A stretch of DNA of 64,000 bases from Rhizobium sophoriradicis (GCF_003939025.1 NZ_RQIH01000006.1:308823-372822), one strand, 5' to 3'. Shown: positions 29,230 to 41,467, counted from the first letter of the stretch. The notes: generated by a model from the letters alone, not told the origin. Program-made: numbers and translations.

Positions 29230-30066
29230 ATGGCATTGAAAACATTCAATCCGACGACCCCGAGCCAGCGTCAGCTGGTCATCGTGGACCGCTCCTCGCT
29301 CTACAAGGGCAAGCCGGTCAAGGCGCTGACGGAAGGTCTGAGCAAGAGCGGCGGTCGTAACAACCTCGGCCGCATCACTGCCCGCTTCATCGGCGGCGGT
29401 CACAAGCGTAGCTACCGTCTGGTCGACTTCAAGCGTCGCAAGTTCGATGTCGAAGGCACCGTCGAGCGTATCGAATACGACCCGAACCGTACGGCTTTCA
29501 TCGCGCTGGTGAGCTATGCCGACGGCGAGCAGGCCTACATCATCGCTCCGCAGCGTCTTGCTGCCGGCGACAAGGTCATCGCTTCGGAAAAGGCCGTCGA
29601 CGTCAAGCCCGGCAACACCATGCCGCTGCAGTACATCCCGGTCGGCTCCATCATCCACAACGTGGAAATGAAGCCGGGCAAGGGCGGTCAGATCGCCCGT
29701 TCCGCCGGTTCCTACGCGCAGCTCGTCGGTCGTGACCAGGGCATGGCGATCCTTCGTCTGAACTCCGGCGAACAGCGTCTGGTCAGTGGCATCTGCCTCG
29801 CTTCGATCGGCGCCGTCTCGAACCCGGACCACGCCAACATCAACGACGGCAAGGCCGGTCGTACTGTCTGGCGCGGCAAGCGTCCGCATAACCGCGGTGT
29901 CGTCATGAACCCGGTCGACCATCCGCACGGCGGTGGTGAAGGCCGCACCTCCGGTGGTCGCCATCCGGTGACACCATGGGGCAAGCCGACCAAGGGCAAG
30001 CGCACCCGGTCGAACAAGTCGACCGACAAGATGATCATGCGCTCGCGTCATCAGCGTAAGAAGTAA
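29230..30066 (+). CDS. rplB: 50S ribosomal protein L2
   Basis: 278 residues, essential for subunit joining and peptidyl transfer. The conserved C-terminal segment [20 protein letters not shown], containing the functionally important histidine, is intact, as is [20 protein letters not shown] near the N-terminus. Confidence 0.98.
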   Translation: MALKTFNPTTPSQRQLVIVDRSSLYKGKPVKALTEGLSKSGGRNNLGRITARFIGGGHKRSYRLVDFKRRKFDVEGTVERIEYDPNRTAFIALVSYADGEQAYIIAPQRLAAGDKVIASEKAVDVKPGNTMPLQYIPVGSIIHNVEMKPGKGGQIARSAGSYAQLVGRDQGMAILRLNSGEQRLVSGICLASIGAVSNPDHANINDGKAGRTVWRGKRPHNRGVVMNPVDHPHGGGEGRTSGGRHPVTPWGKPTKGKRTRSNKSTDKMIMRSRHQRKK

Positions 30067-30081
30067 GAGAGGAAGTCTCCA

Positions 30082-30360
30082 ATGGCTCGTTCAGTATGGA
30101 AAGGTCCGTTCGTTGACGGCTATCTTCTCAAGAAAGCTGAGAAGGTTCGTGAAGGCGGACGTGCAGAAGTGATCAAGATCTGGAGCCGTCGCTCCACGAT
30201 CCTGCCGCAGTTCGTCGGTCTTACCTTCGGCGTCTACAACGGCAGCAAGCATATCCCGGTCAGCGTCAATGAAGACATGGTCGGCCACAAATTCGGTGAA
30301 TTCTCTCCGACCCGCACCTACTACGGTCACGGCGCGGACAAGAAGGCGAAGAGGAAGTAA
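30082..30360 (+). CDS. rpsS: 30S ribosomal protein S19
   Basis: 92 residues; forms a complex with S13 in the 30S head. Typical sequence [20 protein letters not shown] and [17 protein letters not shown]. It lies 2 nt before rplV. Confidence 0.97.
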   Translation: MARSVWKGPFVDGYLLKKAEKVREGGRAEVIKIWSRRSTILPQFVGLTFGVYNGSKHIPVSVNEDMVGHKFGEFSPTRTYYGHGADKKAKRK

Positions 30361-30362
30361 CA

Positions 30363-30751
30363 ATGGGCAAGGCAAAAGCCGAACGCCGGCTGAAGGACAA
30401 CGAGGCGCAAGCAGTCGCCCGCACGCTCCGCGTCAGCCCCCAGAAGCTCAACCTGGTTGCTGCGGCCATCCGCGGCAAGAAGGTCGAGCGTGCACTCGCT
30501 GAGCTGGAGTTCTCCCGCAAGCGCATCGCGGGCGCCGTCAAGAAGACGCTCGAATCCGCGATCGCCAATGCCGAGAACAACCACGATCTCGACGTCGACG
30601 CTCTTGTCGTCGCAGAGGCTTATGTCGGCAAGTCGATCGTCATGAAGCGCTTCCACGCTCGTGGCCGCGGTCGCGCGTCGCGCATCGAAAAGCCCTTCGC
30701 GCACCTGACGATCGTCGTTCGTGAAGTGCAGGCAGCAGAGGAGGCCGCATA

Positions 30752-30752
<1 letters not shown>
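30363..30752 (+). CDS. rplV: 50S ribosomal protein L22
   Basis: 129 residues; lines the exit tunnel with a beta-hairpin loop (region [20 protein letters not shown]). It shares one base with the start of rpsC (TAATG), so the two are translationally coupled. Confidence 0.97.
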
Positions 30753-31486
<734 letters not shown>

Positions 31487-31524
31487 TTAGCGCTGGCGAA
31501 AGATAAGCTCGGAGAAGTAAGAAA

Positions 31525-31938
31525 ATGTTGCAGCCAAAGCGTACTAAGTACCGCAAGCAGTTCAAGGGCCGCATCAAGGGCGTCGCCAAGGGCGGTTCTG
31601 ACCTGGCATTCGGCGAATTCGGCCTGAAGGCCCAGGAGCCCAACCGCGTCAATGCACGCGAGATCGAAGCGGCCCGCCGCGCGATCACGCGTTACATGAA
31701 GCGCGCCGGCCGTGTGTGGATCCGCGTGTTCCCGGACGTTCCGGTAACCGCAAAGCCGACCGAAGTCCGCATGGGTAAGGGTAAGGGCTCCGTTGAGTAC
31801 TGGGCATGCAAGGTCAAGCCCGGTCGTATGATGTTCGAGATCGACGGCGTCAGCGAAGAGATCGCCCGTGAGGCGCTTCGTCTCGGCTCTGCCAAGCTCT
31901 CGGTCAAGACGCGCTTCGTACAGCGCATTGCAGAGTAA
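31525..31938 (+). CDS. rplP: 50S ribosomal protein L16
   Basis: 137 residues near the A site and L7/L12 base. It begins [16 protein letters not shown] and contains [26 protein letters not shown], including the arginine stretch modified in some bacteria. GGAG lies before the ATG. Confidence 0.97.
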   Translation: MLQPKRTKYRKQFKGRIKGVAKGGSDLAFGEFGLKAQEPNRVNAREIEAARRAITRYMKRAGRVWIRVFPDVPVTAKPTEVRMGKGKGSVEYWACKVKPGRMMFEIDGVSEEIAREALRLGSAKLSVKTRFVQRIAE

Positions 31939-31949
31939 GGATTGAGCTC

Positions 31950-32150
31950 ATGAAAGCCTCAGATGTTCGCGCGTTCACCGCCGACCAACTCAAGGACGAG
32001 CTTGCCAAGCTGAAGAAGGAGCAGTTCAACCTGCGCTTCCAGAAGGCGACCGGCCAGCTCGAAAAGTCCTCGCGCATCAACGAAGTCCGCAAGGACATCG
32101 CCCGCGTCAAAACCATTGCCCGCCAGAAGGCGGCAGAAGTTAAGGCCTAA
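31950..32150 (+). CDS. rpmC: 50S ribosomal protein L29
   Basis: 66 residues, a two-helix hairpin at the tunnel exit next to L23. It has the typical [20 protein letters not shown] with [10 protein letters not shown] following. It lies 11 nt after rplP and 12 nt before rpsQ. Confidence 0.96.
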   Translation: MKASDVRAFTADQLKDELAKLKKEQFNLRFQKATGQLEKSSRINEVRKDIARVKTIARQKAAEVKA

Positions 32151-32162
32151 AGGAAGAAAAAC

Positions 32163-32402
32163 ATGCCGAAGCGCATCCTGCAGGGCGTCGTCGTTGGCGA
32201 CAAGAACGAGAAGACGGTAGTGGTTCGCGTTGAGCGTCGTTTCGCTCACCCGCTGCTCCAGAAGACCGTTCGTCGTTCCAAGAAGTACAAGGCCCACGAC
32301 GAAAACAACCAGTACAAGATCGGCGATACCGTATCCATTGAGGAATGCGCGCCGATCTCCAAGGACAAGCGCTGGACGGTGATCGCCGCCCAGGGCAAGT
32401 AA
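32163..32402 (+). CDS. rpsQ: 30S ribosomal protein S17
   Basis: 79 residues, OB-fold primary 16S-binding protein. Contains [20 protein letters not shown] and [20 protein letters not shown]. It is the last gene before a 263-nt gap holding a terminator-like hairpin, so it closes the S10 unit. Confidence 0.97.
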   Translation: MPKRILQGVVVGDKNEKTVVVRVERRFAHPLLQKTVRRSKKYKAHDENNQYKIGDTVSIEECAPISKDKRWTVIAAQGK

Positions 32403-32459
32403 ACAGAATTTTGCGCGAGGCCTTGCGTCTCGCCGAAATATCTGTATGAAGCAGCGTCG

Positions 32460-32490
32460 GAACGCTCGAATGCCGGGCGTTCTTTTGCTT
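32460..32490 (+). terminator. terminator-like hairpin between rpsQ and rplN
   Basis: GAACGC (32460-32465) pairs with GCGTTC (32477-32482), followed by TTTTGCTTT. The stem is only 6 bp with an 11-nt loop, so termination may be partial. The remaining 170 nt up to rplN could carry a separate spc promoter, which I cannot place. Confidence 0.45.
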
Positions 32491-32665
32491 TGAGCGCACG
32501 GAAGGTCCCGTTCGGGAAACCACCCTGGCACGATCGACCCCGCGCTATTCAGCTATTGCCGCGTTCCTGCTTGCCTTAATGGCAGGTTGGTCGGCGAACA
32601 TTTTCATAAGCCGGAGTAGGGGGCCCAGGCCCAACCATTCCGGTAAACCAAGAAGGCGACCTGAT

Positions 32666-33034
32666 ATGATTCAGATGCAAACAAACCTCGACGTCGCGGA
32701 TAATTCCGGCGCACGTCGTGTCATGTGCATCAAGGTGCTGGGCGGCTCGAAGCGCAAGTATGCCTCGATCGGCGACGTCATCGTCGTTTCGATCAAGGAA
32801 GCGATCCCGCGCGGCCGCGTGAAGAAGGGTGACGTGATGAAGGCGGTTGTCGTTCGCACCGCCAAGGACATCCGTCGTCCGGATGGCTCGGTCATCCGCT
32901 TCGACACCAACGCAGCAGTCCTCATCGACAACAAGAAAGAGCCGATCGGCACCCGTATCTTCGGACCGGTTCCGCGCGAACTTCGCGCCAAGAACCACAT
33001 GAAGATCATCTCGCTGGCTCCCGAAGTACTGTAA
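32666..33034 (+). CDS. rplN: 50S ribosomal protein L14
   Basis: 122 residues from [19 protein letters not shown], the family's standard N-terminus, which fixes the start; the frame is open for 29 codons upstream but without similarity. L14 forms intersubunit bridges and binds RsfS. First gene of the spc operon. Confidence 0.97.
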   Translation: MIQMQTNLDVADNSGARRVMCIKVLGGSKRKYASIGDVIVVSIKEAIPRGRVKKGDVMKAVVVRTAKDIRRPDGSVIRFDTNAAVLIDNKKEPIGTRIFGPVPRELRAKNHMKIISLAPEVL

Positions 33035-33046
33035 GGAGCAGAAGCG

Positions 33047-33355
33047 ATGCAGAAGATTCGTAAAGGCGACAAGGTCGTCATGCTCGCTGGCAAGGACAAG
33101 GGCCGCACCGGCGAAGTCGTTCAGGTCATGCCGAAGGAAGATCGTGCGGTCGTCCGTGGCGTCAACGTCGTCAAGCGCCACCAGCGCCAGACGCAGACCC
33201 AGGAAGCTGGCATCATCAACAAGGAAGCCCCGGTTCACCTGTCCAACATTGCATTCGTCGACAAGGACGGCAAGCCGACCCGCGTCGGTTTCAAGGTCGT
33301 TGACGGCAAGAAGGTCCGTGTGGCCAAGCGTTCTGGAGAAGTGATCGATGGCTGA
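33047..33355 (+). CDS. rplX: 50S ribosomal protein L24
   Basis: 102 residues, an assembly initiator with a KOW domain ([21 protein letters not shown]). Its last 8 nt overlap the start of rplE, suggesting coupled translation. Confidence 0.97.
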   Translation: MQKIRKGDKVVMLAGKDKGRTGEVVQVMPKEDRAVVRGVNVVKRHQRQTQTQEAGIINKEAPVHLSNIAFVDKDGKPTRVGFKVVDGKKVRVAKRSGEVIDG

Positions 33356-33905
33356 GGCAAAATACGAGCCGCGGCTCAAGAAGGAATATGTCGAGCGCAT
33401 TCGCAAGGCGATGCAGGAGAAGTTCTCCTACGCCAACGAGATGATGATCCCGAAGCTCGACAAGATCGTGATCAACATGGGTGTCGGCGAAGCGACCGCT
33501 GATTCGAAGAAGCCGACGGTAGCTGCCGCCGACCTCGCAGCGATCGCCGGCCAGAAGCCGGTCATCACCCGTGCACGCAACTCTATCGCAGGCTTCAAGG
33601 TCCGCGAACAGATGCCGATCGGCGCCAAGGTCACCCTGCGCGGCGCCCGCATGTACGAGTTCCTGGACCGTCTCGTGAACATCGCGCTCCCGCGCGTTCG
33701 CGACTTCCGCGGCCTGAACCCGAAGAGCTTTGACGGCCGTGGCAACTTCGCCATGGGCATCAAGGAGCACATTGTGTTCCCTGAGATCAACTACGACAAG
33801 GTTGATCAGATGTGGGGCATGGATATCATCGTTTGCACGACGGCGACGACCGACGACGAAGCACGGGCTCTTCTGAAAGAGTTCAGCTTCCCGTTCCGTC
33901 AATAA
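33348..33905 (+). CDS. rplE: 50S ribosomal protein L5
   Basis: 185 residues; binds 5S rRNA and contacts P-site tRNA. It contains [35 protein letters not shown] and the C-terminal [20 protein letters not shown]. The start overlaps rplX by 8 nt. Confidence 0.97.
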   Translation: MAEAKYEPRLKKEYVERIRKAMQEKFSYANEMMIPKLDKIVINMGVGEATADSKKPTVAAADLAAIAGQKPVITRARNSIAGFKVREQMPIGAKVTLRGARMYEFLDRLVNIALPRVRDFRGLNPKSFDGRGNFAMGIKEHIVFPEINYDKVDQMWGMDIIVCTTATTDDEARALLKEFSFPFRQ

Positions 33906-33937
33906 CCGTAACGACGAGCGTAGAAAAGGAACCTGAC

Positions 33938-34243
33938 ATGGCGAAGACAAGCGCAGTTGAAAAGAACAAGCGCCGCCGTACTACGGTCGCCAACCAGGCC
34001 GCTAAGCGGGCTGCGTTGAAGGCGATCATCATGAACCAGGCTCTTCCGATCGAAGAGCGGTTCAAGGCCTCGATCAAGCTGGCATCCCTGCCGCGTGATG
34101 GATCGAAGACCCGTATTCGCAACCGTTGCGAAGTTTCGGGGCGTCCGCGCGCATATTACCGCAAACTGCGCATGTCGCGTATTGCGCTGCGTGAACTGGG
34201 CAATCTCGGCAAGGTGCCGGGCATCGTCAAGTCGAGCTGGTAA
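33938..34243 (+). CDS. rpsN: 30S ribosomal protein S14, zinc-free type
   Basis: 101 residues from [10 protein letters not shown], with AAAGGAAC upstream. This is the long form without the CxxC pairs (zinc-independent), ending [18 protein letters not shown]14 completes the 30S head. Confidence 0.97.
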   Translation: MAKTSAVEKNKRRRTTVANQAAKRAALKAIIMNQALPIEERFKASIKLASLPRDGSKTRIRNRCEVSGRPRAYYRKLRMSRIALRELGNLGKVPGIVKSSW

Positions 34244-34255
34244 GGAGCAGGTTAG

Positions 34256-34654
34256 ATGACAATGACTGATCCGTTGGGCGATATGCTCACCCGTATCCGT
34301 AACGGCGCTTCCCGCCGCAAGTCGTCGGTCTCGACGCCTGCGTCCAAGCTCCGTGCACGTGTTCTCGATGTCCTGCAGTCCGAAGGCTACATCCGTGGCT
34401 ACTCCGTTGTCGATTTCGGCAACGGCAAGTCGGAACTCAGCATCGAGCTGAAATATTATGAAGGCGCATCGGTGATCCGTGAGATCGGCCGTGTGTCCAA
34501 GCCGGGCCGCCGGGTTTATGTCTCGGTCAAGTCCATTCCGCAGGTCGCGAACGGTCTCGGCATCACCATCCTTTCAACTCCGAAGGGCGTGATGGCCGAT
34601 CACCAGGCTCGCGAACAGAACGTTGGTGGCGAGGTTCTTTGCTCGGTCTTCTAA
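34256..34654 (+). CDS. rpsH: 30S ribosomal protein S8
   Basis: 132 residues; central-domain assembly protein and, in E. coli, the translational repressor of the spc operon. It starts [17 protein letters not shown] and ends [26 protein letters not shown], with the conserved STPKGVM. Confidence 0.97.
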   Translation: MTMTDPLGDMLTRIRNGASRRKSSVSTPASKLRARVLDVLQSEGYIRGYSVVDFGNGKSELSIELKYYEGASVIREIGRVSKPGRRVYVSVKSIPQVANGLGITILSTPKGVMADHQAREQNVGGEVLCSVF

Positions 34655-34696
34655 GATCGGGCAGGGATCTCCATAGCGAACAGACAGGATTGAAAC

Positions 34697-35230
34697 ATGT
34701 CTCGTATCGGTAAAAAGCCCGTTCAGGTGCCTGCTGGGATCACGGCTACGGTCGATGGCCAGAAGGTTACTGCAAAGGGCCCGAAGGGCGAGCTGTTTTT
34801 CGTCGCTAACGACGAAATCAGCCTCAAGCTCGAAGATAATGCGGTCGTCGTGACGCCCGTGAACCAGACCAAAGATGCACGGTCGAAGTGGGGCATGTCC
34901 CGCACGATGATCGAAGGTATCTTCAAGGGCGTCAAGGACGGTTTCGAGCGCAAGCTTGAAATCAACGGCGTCGGTTACCGCGCCGCCATGCAGGGCAAGA
35001 ACCTGCAGCTGGCCCTCGGTTTCAGCCACGACGTGGTCTATGAACCGCCGGTCGGCATCACGATCGCTGTTCCGAAGCCGACGGAAATCGTCGTCAGCGG
35101 TATCAACAAGCAGCAGGTCGGCCAGGTTGCCGCCGAAATCCGCGAATATCGCGGTCCCGAGCCCTACAAGGGCAAGGGCGTCAAGTATGCCGACGAGCGG
35201 ATCGTCCGCAAAGAAGGCAAGAAGAAGTAA
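34697..35230 (+). CDS. rplF: 50S ribosomal protein L6
   Basis: 177 residues; two repeated domains near the sarcin-ricin loop. [15 protein letters not shown] at the start and [18 protein letters not shown] near the end are diagnostic. Confidence 0.97.
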   Translation: MSRIGKKPVQVPAGITATVDGQKVTAKGPKGELFFVANDEISLKLEDNAVVVTPVNQTKDARSKWGMSRTMIEGIFKGVKDGFERKLEINGVGYRAAMQGKNLQLALGFSHDVVYEPPVGITIAVPKPTEIVVSGINKQQVGQVAAEIREYRGPEPYKGKGVKYADERIVRKEGKKK

Positions 35231-35242
35231 GGATCACGCGAA

Positions 35243-35605
35243 ATGGCTAGCAGGAAAGAAGCACTTGCACGTCGTGCCAACCGCGTGCGCCGTCATATCA
35301 AGTCGGTGGCCAATGGCCGTCCGCGCCTGTCGGTTCATCGCTCCTCGAAGAACATCTATGCCCAGATCATCGATGATGTGGCCGGCAAGACGCTTGCGTC
35401 CGCCTCCACCCTCGACAAGGATCTGCGCGGTTCTCTGAAGACCGGTGCCGATACCGCCGCCGCTGCTGCAGTGGGCAAGCTCGTCGCCGAGCGCGCCTCC
35501 AAGGCCGGCGTGTCGGACGTCGTGTTCGACCGTGGCGCCTTCATCTATCATGGCCGCATCAAGGCTCTCGCCGAAGCGGCCCGCGAAGGCGGTCTCACCT
35601 TCTGA
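35243..35605 (+). CDS. rplR: 50S ribosomal protein L18
   Basis: 120 residues; binds 5S rRNA with L5. It contains [20 protein letters not shown] and [25 protein letters not shown] strong hairpin with a T run follows at once. Confidence 0.97.
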   Translation: MASRKEALARRANRVRRHIKSVANGRPRLSVHRSSKNIYAQIIDDVAGKTLASASTLDKDLRGSLKTGADTAAAAAVGKLVAERASKAGVSDVVFDRGAFIYHGRIKALAEAAREGGLTF

Positions 35606-35611
35606 TCAGTT

Positions 35612-35644
35612 TCCGGCCGGACGCTTTTGCGCCGGCCGGATTTT
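35612..35644 (+). terminator. terminator-like hairpin between rplR and rpsE
   Basis: TCCGGCCGG (35612-35620) pairs with CCGGCCGGA (35632-35640), extended by an inner CGC/GCG, and is followed by TTTT. It lies inside the spc operon, 6 nt after rplR, so it more likely attenuates or protects the mRNA than ends it. Confidence 0.6.
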
Positions 35645-35737
35645 CGCCGGATCGCAAGGCACTCCCCAAGAAGGGGAGGCTGATGCGGTCCACATTTGTT
35701 TGCCGATTGCACCCGGAAAAGAAAAAGGAAGAGGACA

Positions 35738-36307
35738 ATGGCACAGGAAAGAAGGCCGCAGCGGGAAGACCGCCAGAGCCGTGAAGAGCGCGATAGCGAA
35801 TTCGTCGACAAGCTTGTCGCGATCAACCGCGTCGCCAAGGTCGTCAAGGGCGGCCGTCGTTTTGGTTTCGCAGCACTCGTCGTCGTCGGCGACCAGAAGG
35901 GCCGCGTCGGCTTCGGCCATGGCAAGGCACGCGAAGTGCCGGAAGCTATCCGCAAGGCAACCGAAGCCGCCAAGCGCGAACTGATCTTCGTACCGCTGCG
36001 TGACGGCCGTACGCTGCATCACGACGTTCATGGCCGCCACGGCGCCGGCAAGGTTCTGCTGCGCTCGGCCAAGGTCGGTACCGGTATCATCGCCGGCGGT
36101 CCGATGCGTGCCGTTTTCGAAACTCTCGGCATGCATGACGTCGTCGCCAAGTCGACCGGTTCGTCGAACCCCTACAACATGGTTCGCGCCACCTTCGACG
36201 CTCTGAAGCACCAGGTTCACCCGAAGGACATCGCAGCTCAGCGCGGCATCAAGTATGCAACGCTGCAGGCTCGTCGTAGCGCCTCCGGCAACGCCTCTGA
36301 AGAATAA
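35738..36307 (+). CDS. rpsE: 30S ribosomal protein S5
   Basis: 189 residues from [10 protein letters not shown], with AAGGAAGAGG directly upstream. S5 controls mRNA entry and fidelity; the spectinomycin-contact loop [18 protein letters not shown] is normal. The N-terminal 20 residues are a charged extension. Confidence 0.97.
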   Translation: MAQERRPQREDRQSREERDSEFVDKLVAINRVAKVVKGGRRFGFAALVVVGDQKGRVGFGHGKAREVPEAIRKATEAAKRELIFVPLRDGRTLHHDVHGRHGAGKVLLRSAKVGTGIIAGGPMRAVFETLGMHDVVAKSTGSSNPYNMVRATFDALKHQVHPKDIAAQRGIKYATLQARRSASGNASEE

Positions 36308-36320
36308 GAGGAGCTGACCA

Positions 36321-36530
36321 ATGGCCAAGGCTACCAAGAAGGCTGAAGCGAAGACTGTCACGATCGAACAGATCGGCAGCCCGATTCGCCGTCCGGACGT
36401 CCAGCAGCGCACGCTGATCGGTCTCGGACTGAACAAGATGCACCGTCGCCGCACGCTGGAGGATACCCCTTCGGTTCGTGGCATGATCCGTGCTGTCCAG
36501 CATCTCGTTCGCGTCGTCGACGAGAAGTGA
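36321..36530 (+). CDS. rpmD: 50S ribosomal protein L30
   Basis: 69 residues with the typical [20 protein letters not shown] and [16 protein letters not shown]. Lies 13 nt after rpsE and 16 nt before rplO. Confidence 0.96.
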   Translation: MAKATKKAEAKTVTIEQIGSPIRRPDVQQRTLIGLGLNKMHRRRTLEDTPSVRGMIRAVQHLVRVVDEK

Positions 36531-36546
36531 GACGGAGGAAACGCTC

Positions 36547-37023
36547 ATGAAACTCAATGAAATCAAGGACAACGAAGGCTCGACCCACAGCCGCAAGCGC
36601 CTCGGCCGCGGTATCGGTTCGGGCTCGGGCAAGACCGGTGGTCGCGGTGTGAAGGGTCAGAAGTCCCGTTCCGGCGTCGCCATCAACGGCTTCGAAGGCG
36701 GCCAGATGCCGATCTATCGTCGCCTGCCGAAGCGCGGCTTCAACAACATCTTCGCTTCCGACTTCGTCGTCGTGTCGCTCGCCCGTATCCAGGCTGCGAT
36801 CGACGCCGGCAAGCTCGATGCGAAGGCCACCGTTGACGCAGCCTCCCTCAAGGCTGCCGGCGTCATCCGCCGCGCCAAGGACGGCGTTCGCGTTCTCGCC
36901 GACGGCGAGCTCAAGGCCAAGATCACCATCGTCGTCGCAGGCGCTTCCAAGCCTGCCGTCGAGAAGATCGAAAAGGCCGGCGGCAGCGTGACCCTGCTTT
37001 CGGCTCCTGCTGCAGCCGAATAA
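36547..37023 (+). CDS. rplO: 50S ribosomal protein L15
   Basis: 158 residues, late assembly protein. N-terminal glycine-rich part [21 protein letters not shown] and C-terminal [20 protein letters not shown] are typical. A hairpin with a T run separates it from secY. Confidence 0.97.
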   Translation: MKLNEIKDNEGSTHSRKRLGRGIGSGSGKTGGRGVKGQKSRSGVAINGFEGGQMPIYRRLPKRGFNNIFASDFVVVSLARIQAAIDAGKLDAKATVDAASLKAAGVIRRAKDGVRVLADGELKAKITIVVAGASKPAVEKIEKAGGSVTLLSAPAAAE

Positions 37024-37038
37024 TAATCTGATGATATG

Positions 37039-37070
37039 TCGCCCGGGGTGCTTCACACCGGGCGATTTTG
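37039..37070 (+). terminator. terminator-like hairpin between rplO and secY
   Basis: TCGCCCGG (37039-37046) pairs with CCGGGCGA (37058-37065), with GGTG/CACC pairing as an alternative inner stem, followed by TTTTG. The 234-nt gap to secY could contain a separate promoter; none is obvious. Confidence 0.55.
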
Positions 37071-37257
37071 CTCCCATATGTGGGCCTCACAAAATGTTGG
37101 CTGGCGCGCCCGCGTCATGCCGATAAGACTGGAAACAAGGGTGAGGCATGGGGTTGCGCTGCAATCCGTTCCGAGCCCGGTTTGAATAATTTTCATACTG
37201 ATTCCGGGGCCGGCCTGTCCCTCAGAGACGGTCGGAATTGGTAGCGCGGAGAATCGC

Positions 37258-38598
37258 ATGGCTTCTGCAGCGGAACAATTGGCATCCAACCTCAATTTTT
37301 CGACCTTTGCCAAAGCCGAGGATTTGAAGAAGCGCCTGTGGTTCACACTGGCAGCTCTCCTCGTCTACAGGCTCGGTACCCACATTCCGCTTCCGGGTCT
37401 CAACCCCGAAGCCTATGCCCAGGCTTTCCGCGGCCAGGCAGGCGGCATCCTCGGCCTTTTCAACATGTTCTCCGGCGGCGCAGTCGAGCGCATGGCGATC
37501 TTCGCGCTCGGCATCATGCCTTACATTTCCGCCTCTATCATCGTGCAGCTGATGACCTCGGTCGTGCCAGCGCTCGAAAACCTGAAGAAGGAAGGCGAAC
37601 AGGGTCGTAAGATCATCAACCAGTACACCCGTTACGGCACGGTGATTCTCGGCGCACTGCAGGCCTACGGCATTGCCGCCGGTCTTGAGAGCGGCCAGGG
37701 CCTCGTCGTCGATCCGGGCTGGTTCTTCCGTGTTTCCACCGTCCTGACGCTGCTCGGCGGCACGATGTTCCTGATGTGGCTCGGCGAGCAGATCACCTCG
37801 CGCGGCATCGGCAACGGCATTTCGCTGATCATCTTCGCCGGCATCGCCGCCGGTCTTCCCACGGCCCTTGCAGGCACGCTCGAACTCGGCCGCACCGGTG
37901 CGCTGTCGACCCCGCTCATCCTGCTCGTCATTATCGTCGCGATCGGCGTGATCGGCGTCATCGTCTTCGTCGAACGTGCGCAACGCCGGCTGCTGATCCA
38001 GTATCCGAAGCGCCAGGTCGGCAACCGCATGTTCCAGGGCGACACCTCGCATCTGCCGCTGAAGCTTAACACCTCGGGCGTCATCCCGGCGATTTTCGCG
38101 TCGTCGCTGCTCCTGCTGCCGGCAACGATCGCCGGCTTTGCCAGCACCACAGCGATGCCGGCCTGGGCGACCTCGATCGTTGCGGCGCTCGGCCATGGTC
38201 AGCCGCTCTACATGGTGCTCTATGCGGCACTGATCGCCTTCTTCGCCTTCTTCTACACCGCCATCGTCTTCAATCCGAAGGACACGGCCGACAATCTGAA
38301 GAAGCACGGCGGCTTCATTCCCGGCATTCGCCCGGGTGAGCGCACCGCCGAATACATCGACTACGTGCTGACCCGTATCACGGTCATCGGCGCGATCTAT
38401 CTCGTCTTCGTCTGCATCCTTCCCGAGATTCTGGTGTCGCAAACCGGCATTCCATTAGCCCTTGGTGGGACTTCGCTTTTGATCGTGGTTAGCGTAACTC
38501 TTGATACGGTTGCACAGATCCAGGGTCACCTGATCGCGCAGCAATACGAAGGCCTGATCAAGAAATCGAAGTTGCGTGGAGGAAAGAGGGGGCGATGA
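37258..38598 (+). CDS. secY: preprotein translocase subunit SecY
   Basis: 446-residue channel of the Sec translocon, inner membrane, ten predicted transmembrane helices. It contains [15 protein letters not shown] in the plug region and FGNRMFQG-like cytoplasmic loop sequence ([17 protein letters not shown]). Its stop overlaps the adk start by 4 nt (ATGA). Confidence 0.97.
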   Translation: MASAAEQLASNLNFSTFAKAEDLKKRLWFTLAALLVYRLGTHIPLPGLNPEAYAQAFRGQAGGILGLFNMFSGGAVERMAIFALGIMPYISASIIVQLMTSVVPALENLKKEGEQGRKIINQYTRYGTVILGALQAYGIAAGLESGQGLVVDPGWFFRVSTVLTLLGGTMFLMWLGEQITSRGIGNGISLIIFAGIAAGLPTALAGTLELGRTGALSTPLILLVIIVAIGVIGVIVFVERAQRRLLIQYPKRQVGNRMFQGDTSHLPLKLNTSGVIPAIFASSLLLLPATIAGFASTTAMPAWATSIVAALGHGQPLYMVLYAALIAFFAFFYTAIVFNPKDTADNLKKHGGFIPGIRPGERTAEYIDYVLTRITVIGAIYLVFVCILPEILVSQTGIPLALGGTSLLIVVSVTLDTVAQIQGHLIAQQYEGLIKKSKLRGGKRGR

Positions 38599-39245
38599 GA
38601 CTTATCCTTTTGGGGCCGCCGGGCGCGGGCAAGGGAACCCAGGCCCAGCGGATCGTGGAAAAGCACGGCATTCCGCAGCTTTCCACGGGTGATATGCTGC
38701 GTGCGGCGGTAGGTGCCGGCACAGAAGTCGGCAAGCGCGCCAAGGCGGTGATGGACGCCGGCAAGCTGGTCTCGGATGAGATCGTCATTGCTATCGTTTC
38801 GGAGCGAATCGACCAGCCCGATTGCGCCAACGGCTTCATTCTCGACGGCTTCCCCCGGACGCTGGTCCAGGCTGATGCCACTGAGGCGATGCTGAAGGCG
38901 AAGGGTCTCGCTCTCTCTGTCGTTGTCGAATTCCGAGTCGATGATGCCGAACTAGTCCGTCGCGTTGCCGGTCGCTACTCCTGCGCGCAGTGCGGTAGCG
39001 TCTATCACGACACCGACAAGGTTCCGGCCAATGAAGGCGTTTGCGACAAGTGTGGTTCAACCCACTTCAAGCGCCGTCCGGACGACACTCCGGAAACCAT
39101 GACGGCGCGGCTGCAGGTCTACTACAAGGAAACCTCACCGCTGATCGGCTACTACCATGCCAAGGGCAAGCTCAGGTCCGTCGACGGCATGGCGGAGATC
39201 GATCAGGTAACCGCCGAGGTCGAAGCCATTCTTTCCAAGCTTTAA
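38595..39245 (+). CDS. adk: adenylate kinase, zinc-binding lid form
   Basis: 216 residues; interconverts 2 ADP with ATP and AMP. P loop [10 protein letters not shown] (residues 7-16), AMP-binding [10 protein letters not shown] and [10 protein letters not shown]. The long lid carries a four-cysteine zinc site: CAQC and CDKC. The secY-adk coupling through a 4-nt overlap is common in bacteria. Confidence 0.97.
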   Translation: MRLILLGPPGAGKGTQAQRIVEKHGIPQLSTGDMLRAAVGAGTEVGKRAKAVMDAGKLVSDEIVIAIVSERIDQPDCANGFILDGFPRTLVQADATEAMLKAKGLALSVVVEFRVDDAELVRRVAGRYSCAQCGSVYHDTDKVPANEGVCDKCGSTHFKRRPDDTPETMTARLQVYYKETSPLIGYYHAKGKLRSVDGMAEIDQVTAEVEAILSKL

Positions 39246-39467
39246 GGCTTTGAAAATAAAACTTGGCGGAACGGTTGCTTTTCAGCAGTGATTCCGCTAA
39301 ACACCGCGCCAACTCGCGACATTCCATGCGATCGGCGCGGATTTCCCAGGGAAGTCCGGGTTCGGTCGTTTTGACATGTTGCGGACCTAAATTTGAACGG
39401 GCGGTTCCAAAGACCGCATAACGAAGCCCACTTGCCGGATGGCAACTGGAATGCAAGGAGAACAGGC

Positions 39468-39836
39468 GTGGCACGTATCGCTGGCGTCAACATCCCGACT
39501 GCAAAGCGCGTCGTCATCGCGCTGACCTACATTCACGGGATCGGTCCGAAATTCGCACAGGAAATCGTCGAGAAGGTCGGTATTCCGGCTGAACGTCGTG
39601 TGCATCAGCTGACGGACGCTGAAGTCCTTCAGATCCGCGAAGCCATCGACCGCGACTATCAGGTCGAGGGTGATCTTCGTCGCGATACCGCGATGAACAT
39701 CAAGCGCCTGATGGATCTCGGCTGCTACCGCGGCCTGCGTCATCGCCGCGGCCTTCCGGTCCGCGGTCAGCGCACGCACACCAATGCCCGCACCCGCAAG
39801 GGTCCGGCAAAGGCAATCGCTGGCAAGAAGAAGTAA
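39468..39836 (+). CDS. rpsM: 30S ribosomal protein S13
   Basis: 122 residues from a GTG start (GCAAGGAG upstream). Begins [20 protein letters not shown] and ends with the basic tail [19 protein letters not shown]. First gene of the alpha operon; the 222-nt gap after adk should hold its promoter. Confidence 0.97.
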   Translation: MARIAGVNIPTAKRVVIALTYIHGIGPKFAQEIVEKVGIPAERRVHQLTDAEVLQIREAIDRDYQVEGDLRRDTAMNIKRLMDLGCYRGLRHRRGLPVRGQRTHTNARTRKGPAKAIAGKKK

Positions 39837-39853
39837 TTTCCGGGAAACCGGGA

Positions 39854-39895
39854 TGAGGGGGCTGGCGGGCTGCGCCGGCCTCTTTTGAGTTTGGA
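39854..39895 (+). terminator. terminator-like hairpin between rpsM and rpsK
   Basis: GAGGGGGCTGGCG can pair with CGCCGGCCTC (with bulged G residues), followed by TTTTGAG. Imperfect, so partial termination at most. Confidence 0.4.
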
Positions 39896-39969
39896 GCGGG
39901 ACCATATAGGCGCCGTTCCGGTGTAGCCGCTGGCATTACGGCGGTGAAGAGATCAACGAAAGGAATAGC

Positions 39970-40359
39970 ATGGCTAAGGAAGCCGTCCGCGTTCGCCGTC
40001 GCGAGCGCAAGAATATCTCGTCGGGTGTCGCTCACGTCAACTCGACCTTCAACAACACGATGATCACCATCACCGATGCGCAGGGCAATGCGATCGCCTG
40101 GTCGTCGGCCGGCGCCAAGGGCTTCAAGGGCTCGCGCAAGTCGACCCCGTTCGCCGCCCAGATCGCTGCCGAAGACTGCGCCAAGAAGGCCCAGGAGCAC
40201 GGCATGAAGTCGCTGGAAGTCGAAGTCTGCGGCCCGGGTTCGGGTCGTGAATCGGCTCTGCGCGCGCTCCAGGCTGCGGGTTTCATGATCACGTCCATCC
40301 GCGACGTGACCCCGATCCCGCACAATGGCTGCCGTCCGCGCAAGAAGCGCCGCGTCTGA
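39970..40359 (+). CDS. rpsK: 30S ribosomal protein S11
   Basis: 129 residues lining the mRNA exit. Contains [36 protein letters not shown] and the C-terminal [15 protein letters not shown]. Confidence 0.98.
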   Translation: MAKEAVRVRRRERKNISSGVAHVNSTFNNTMITITDAQGNAIAWSSAGAKGFKGSRKSTPFAAQIAAEDCAKKAQEHGMKSLEVEVCGPGSGRESALRALQAAGFMITSIRDVTPIPHNGCRPRKKRRV

Positions 40360-40372
40360 TCATCGCTATCGT

Positions 40373-40406
40373 CACCGGTGAGCGCCTTCGCGCTCCCGGT
40401 GGTTTT
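40373..40406 (+). terminator. terminator-like hairpin between rpsK and rpoA
   Basis: CACCGG.GAGCGC pairs with GCGCTC.CCGGTG around CTTC (one bulged T), 12 bp in total, followed by GTTTTC. It lies 14 nt after rpsK and 50 nt before rpoA, where attenuation would set RNA polymerase alpha output against ribosomal proteins. Confidence 0.6.
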
Positions 40407-40456
40407 CAAGCTCGGTTGCCACGATTGGATGGTGGCAACGAACGGAAGGCAAACTC

Positions 40457-41467
40457 ATGATTCAGAAGAACTGGCAGGAACTGATCAAGCCGAACAAGGT
40501 GGAGTTCTCCTCGAGCTCGCGCACCAGGGCGACGCTCGTTGCCGAACCGCTGGAGCGCGGCTTCGGCCTCACCCTCGGCAACGCGCTGCGTCGCGTTCTG
40601 CTCTCCTCGCTGCGCGGTGCCGCCGTCACGGCGGTGCAGATCGACGGCGTGCTGCATGAATTCTCCTCGATCCCGGGCGTCCGCGAAGACGTCACGGACA
40701 TCGTGCTCAACATCAAGGAAATCGCCATCAAGATGGATGGCGACGACGCAAAGCGCATGGTCGTGCGCAAGCAGGGCCCGGGCGTTGTTACGGCTGGCGA
40801 CATCCAGACGGTCGGCGATATCGAAATCCTCAACCCCGAGCATGTGATCTGCACGCTCGACGAGGGTGCCGAAATCCGCATGGAATTCACCGTCAACAAC
40901 GGCAAGGGCTACGTTCCGGCCGAACGCAATCGTGCGGAAGATGCTCCGATCGGTCTCATCCCGGTCGACAGCCTTTATTCGCCGGTCAAGAAGGTGTCCT
41001 ACAAGGTTGAAAATACCCGCGAAGGACAGGTTCTCGACTACGACAAGCTGAACATGACCATCGAAACCGATGGCTCGATCACCGGCGAAGACGCCGTCGC
41101 TTTTGCGGCGCGCATCCTCCAGGATCAGCTTGGCGTCTTCGTCAACTTTGACGAGCCGCAGAAGGAAACCGAAGAGGAAGCAGTCACCGAACTCGCTTTC
41201 AACCCGGCTCTCCTCAAGAAGGTGGACGAACTCGAGCTGTCGGTCCGTTCGGCAAACTGCCTGAAGAACGACAACATCGTCTACATCGGCGACCTCATTC
41301 AGAAGACCGAAGCAGAAATGCTCCGCACACCGAATTTTGGTCGCAAGTCGCTGAACGAAATCAAGGAAGTTCTCGCTTCCATGGGCCTGCACCTCGGCAT
41401 GGAAGTGCCGGCATGGCCACCCGAGAACATCGAAGATCTCGCCAAGCGTTACGAAGACCAATACTGA
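40457..41467 (+). CDS. rpoA: DNA-directed RNA polymerase subunit alpha
   Basis: 336 residues. The N-terminal domain starts assembly ([19 protein letters not shown]), followed by a linker and the C-terminal domain that contacts UP elements and activators ([34 protein letters not shown]). It lies between rpsK and rplQ without rpsD, as is normal in alphaproteobacteria. Confidence 0.98.
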   Translation: MIQKNWQELIKPNKVEFSSSSRTRATLVAEPLERGFGLTLGNALRRVLLSSLRGAAVTAVQIDGVLHEFSSIPGVREDVTDIVLNIKEIAIKMDGDDAKRMVVRKQGPGVVTAGDIQTVGDIEILNPEHVICTLDEGAEIRMEFTVNNGKGYVPAERNRAEDAPIGLIPVDSLYSPVKKVSYKVENTREGQVLDYDKLNMTIETDGSITGEDAVAFAARILQDQLGVFVNFDEPQKETEEEAVTELAFNPALLKKVDELELSVRSANCLKNDNIVYIGDLIQKTEAEMLRTPNFGRKSLNEIKEVLASMGLHLGMEVPAWPPENIEDLAKRYEDQY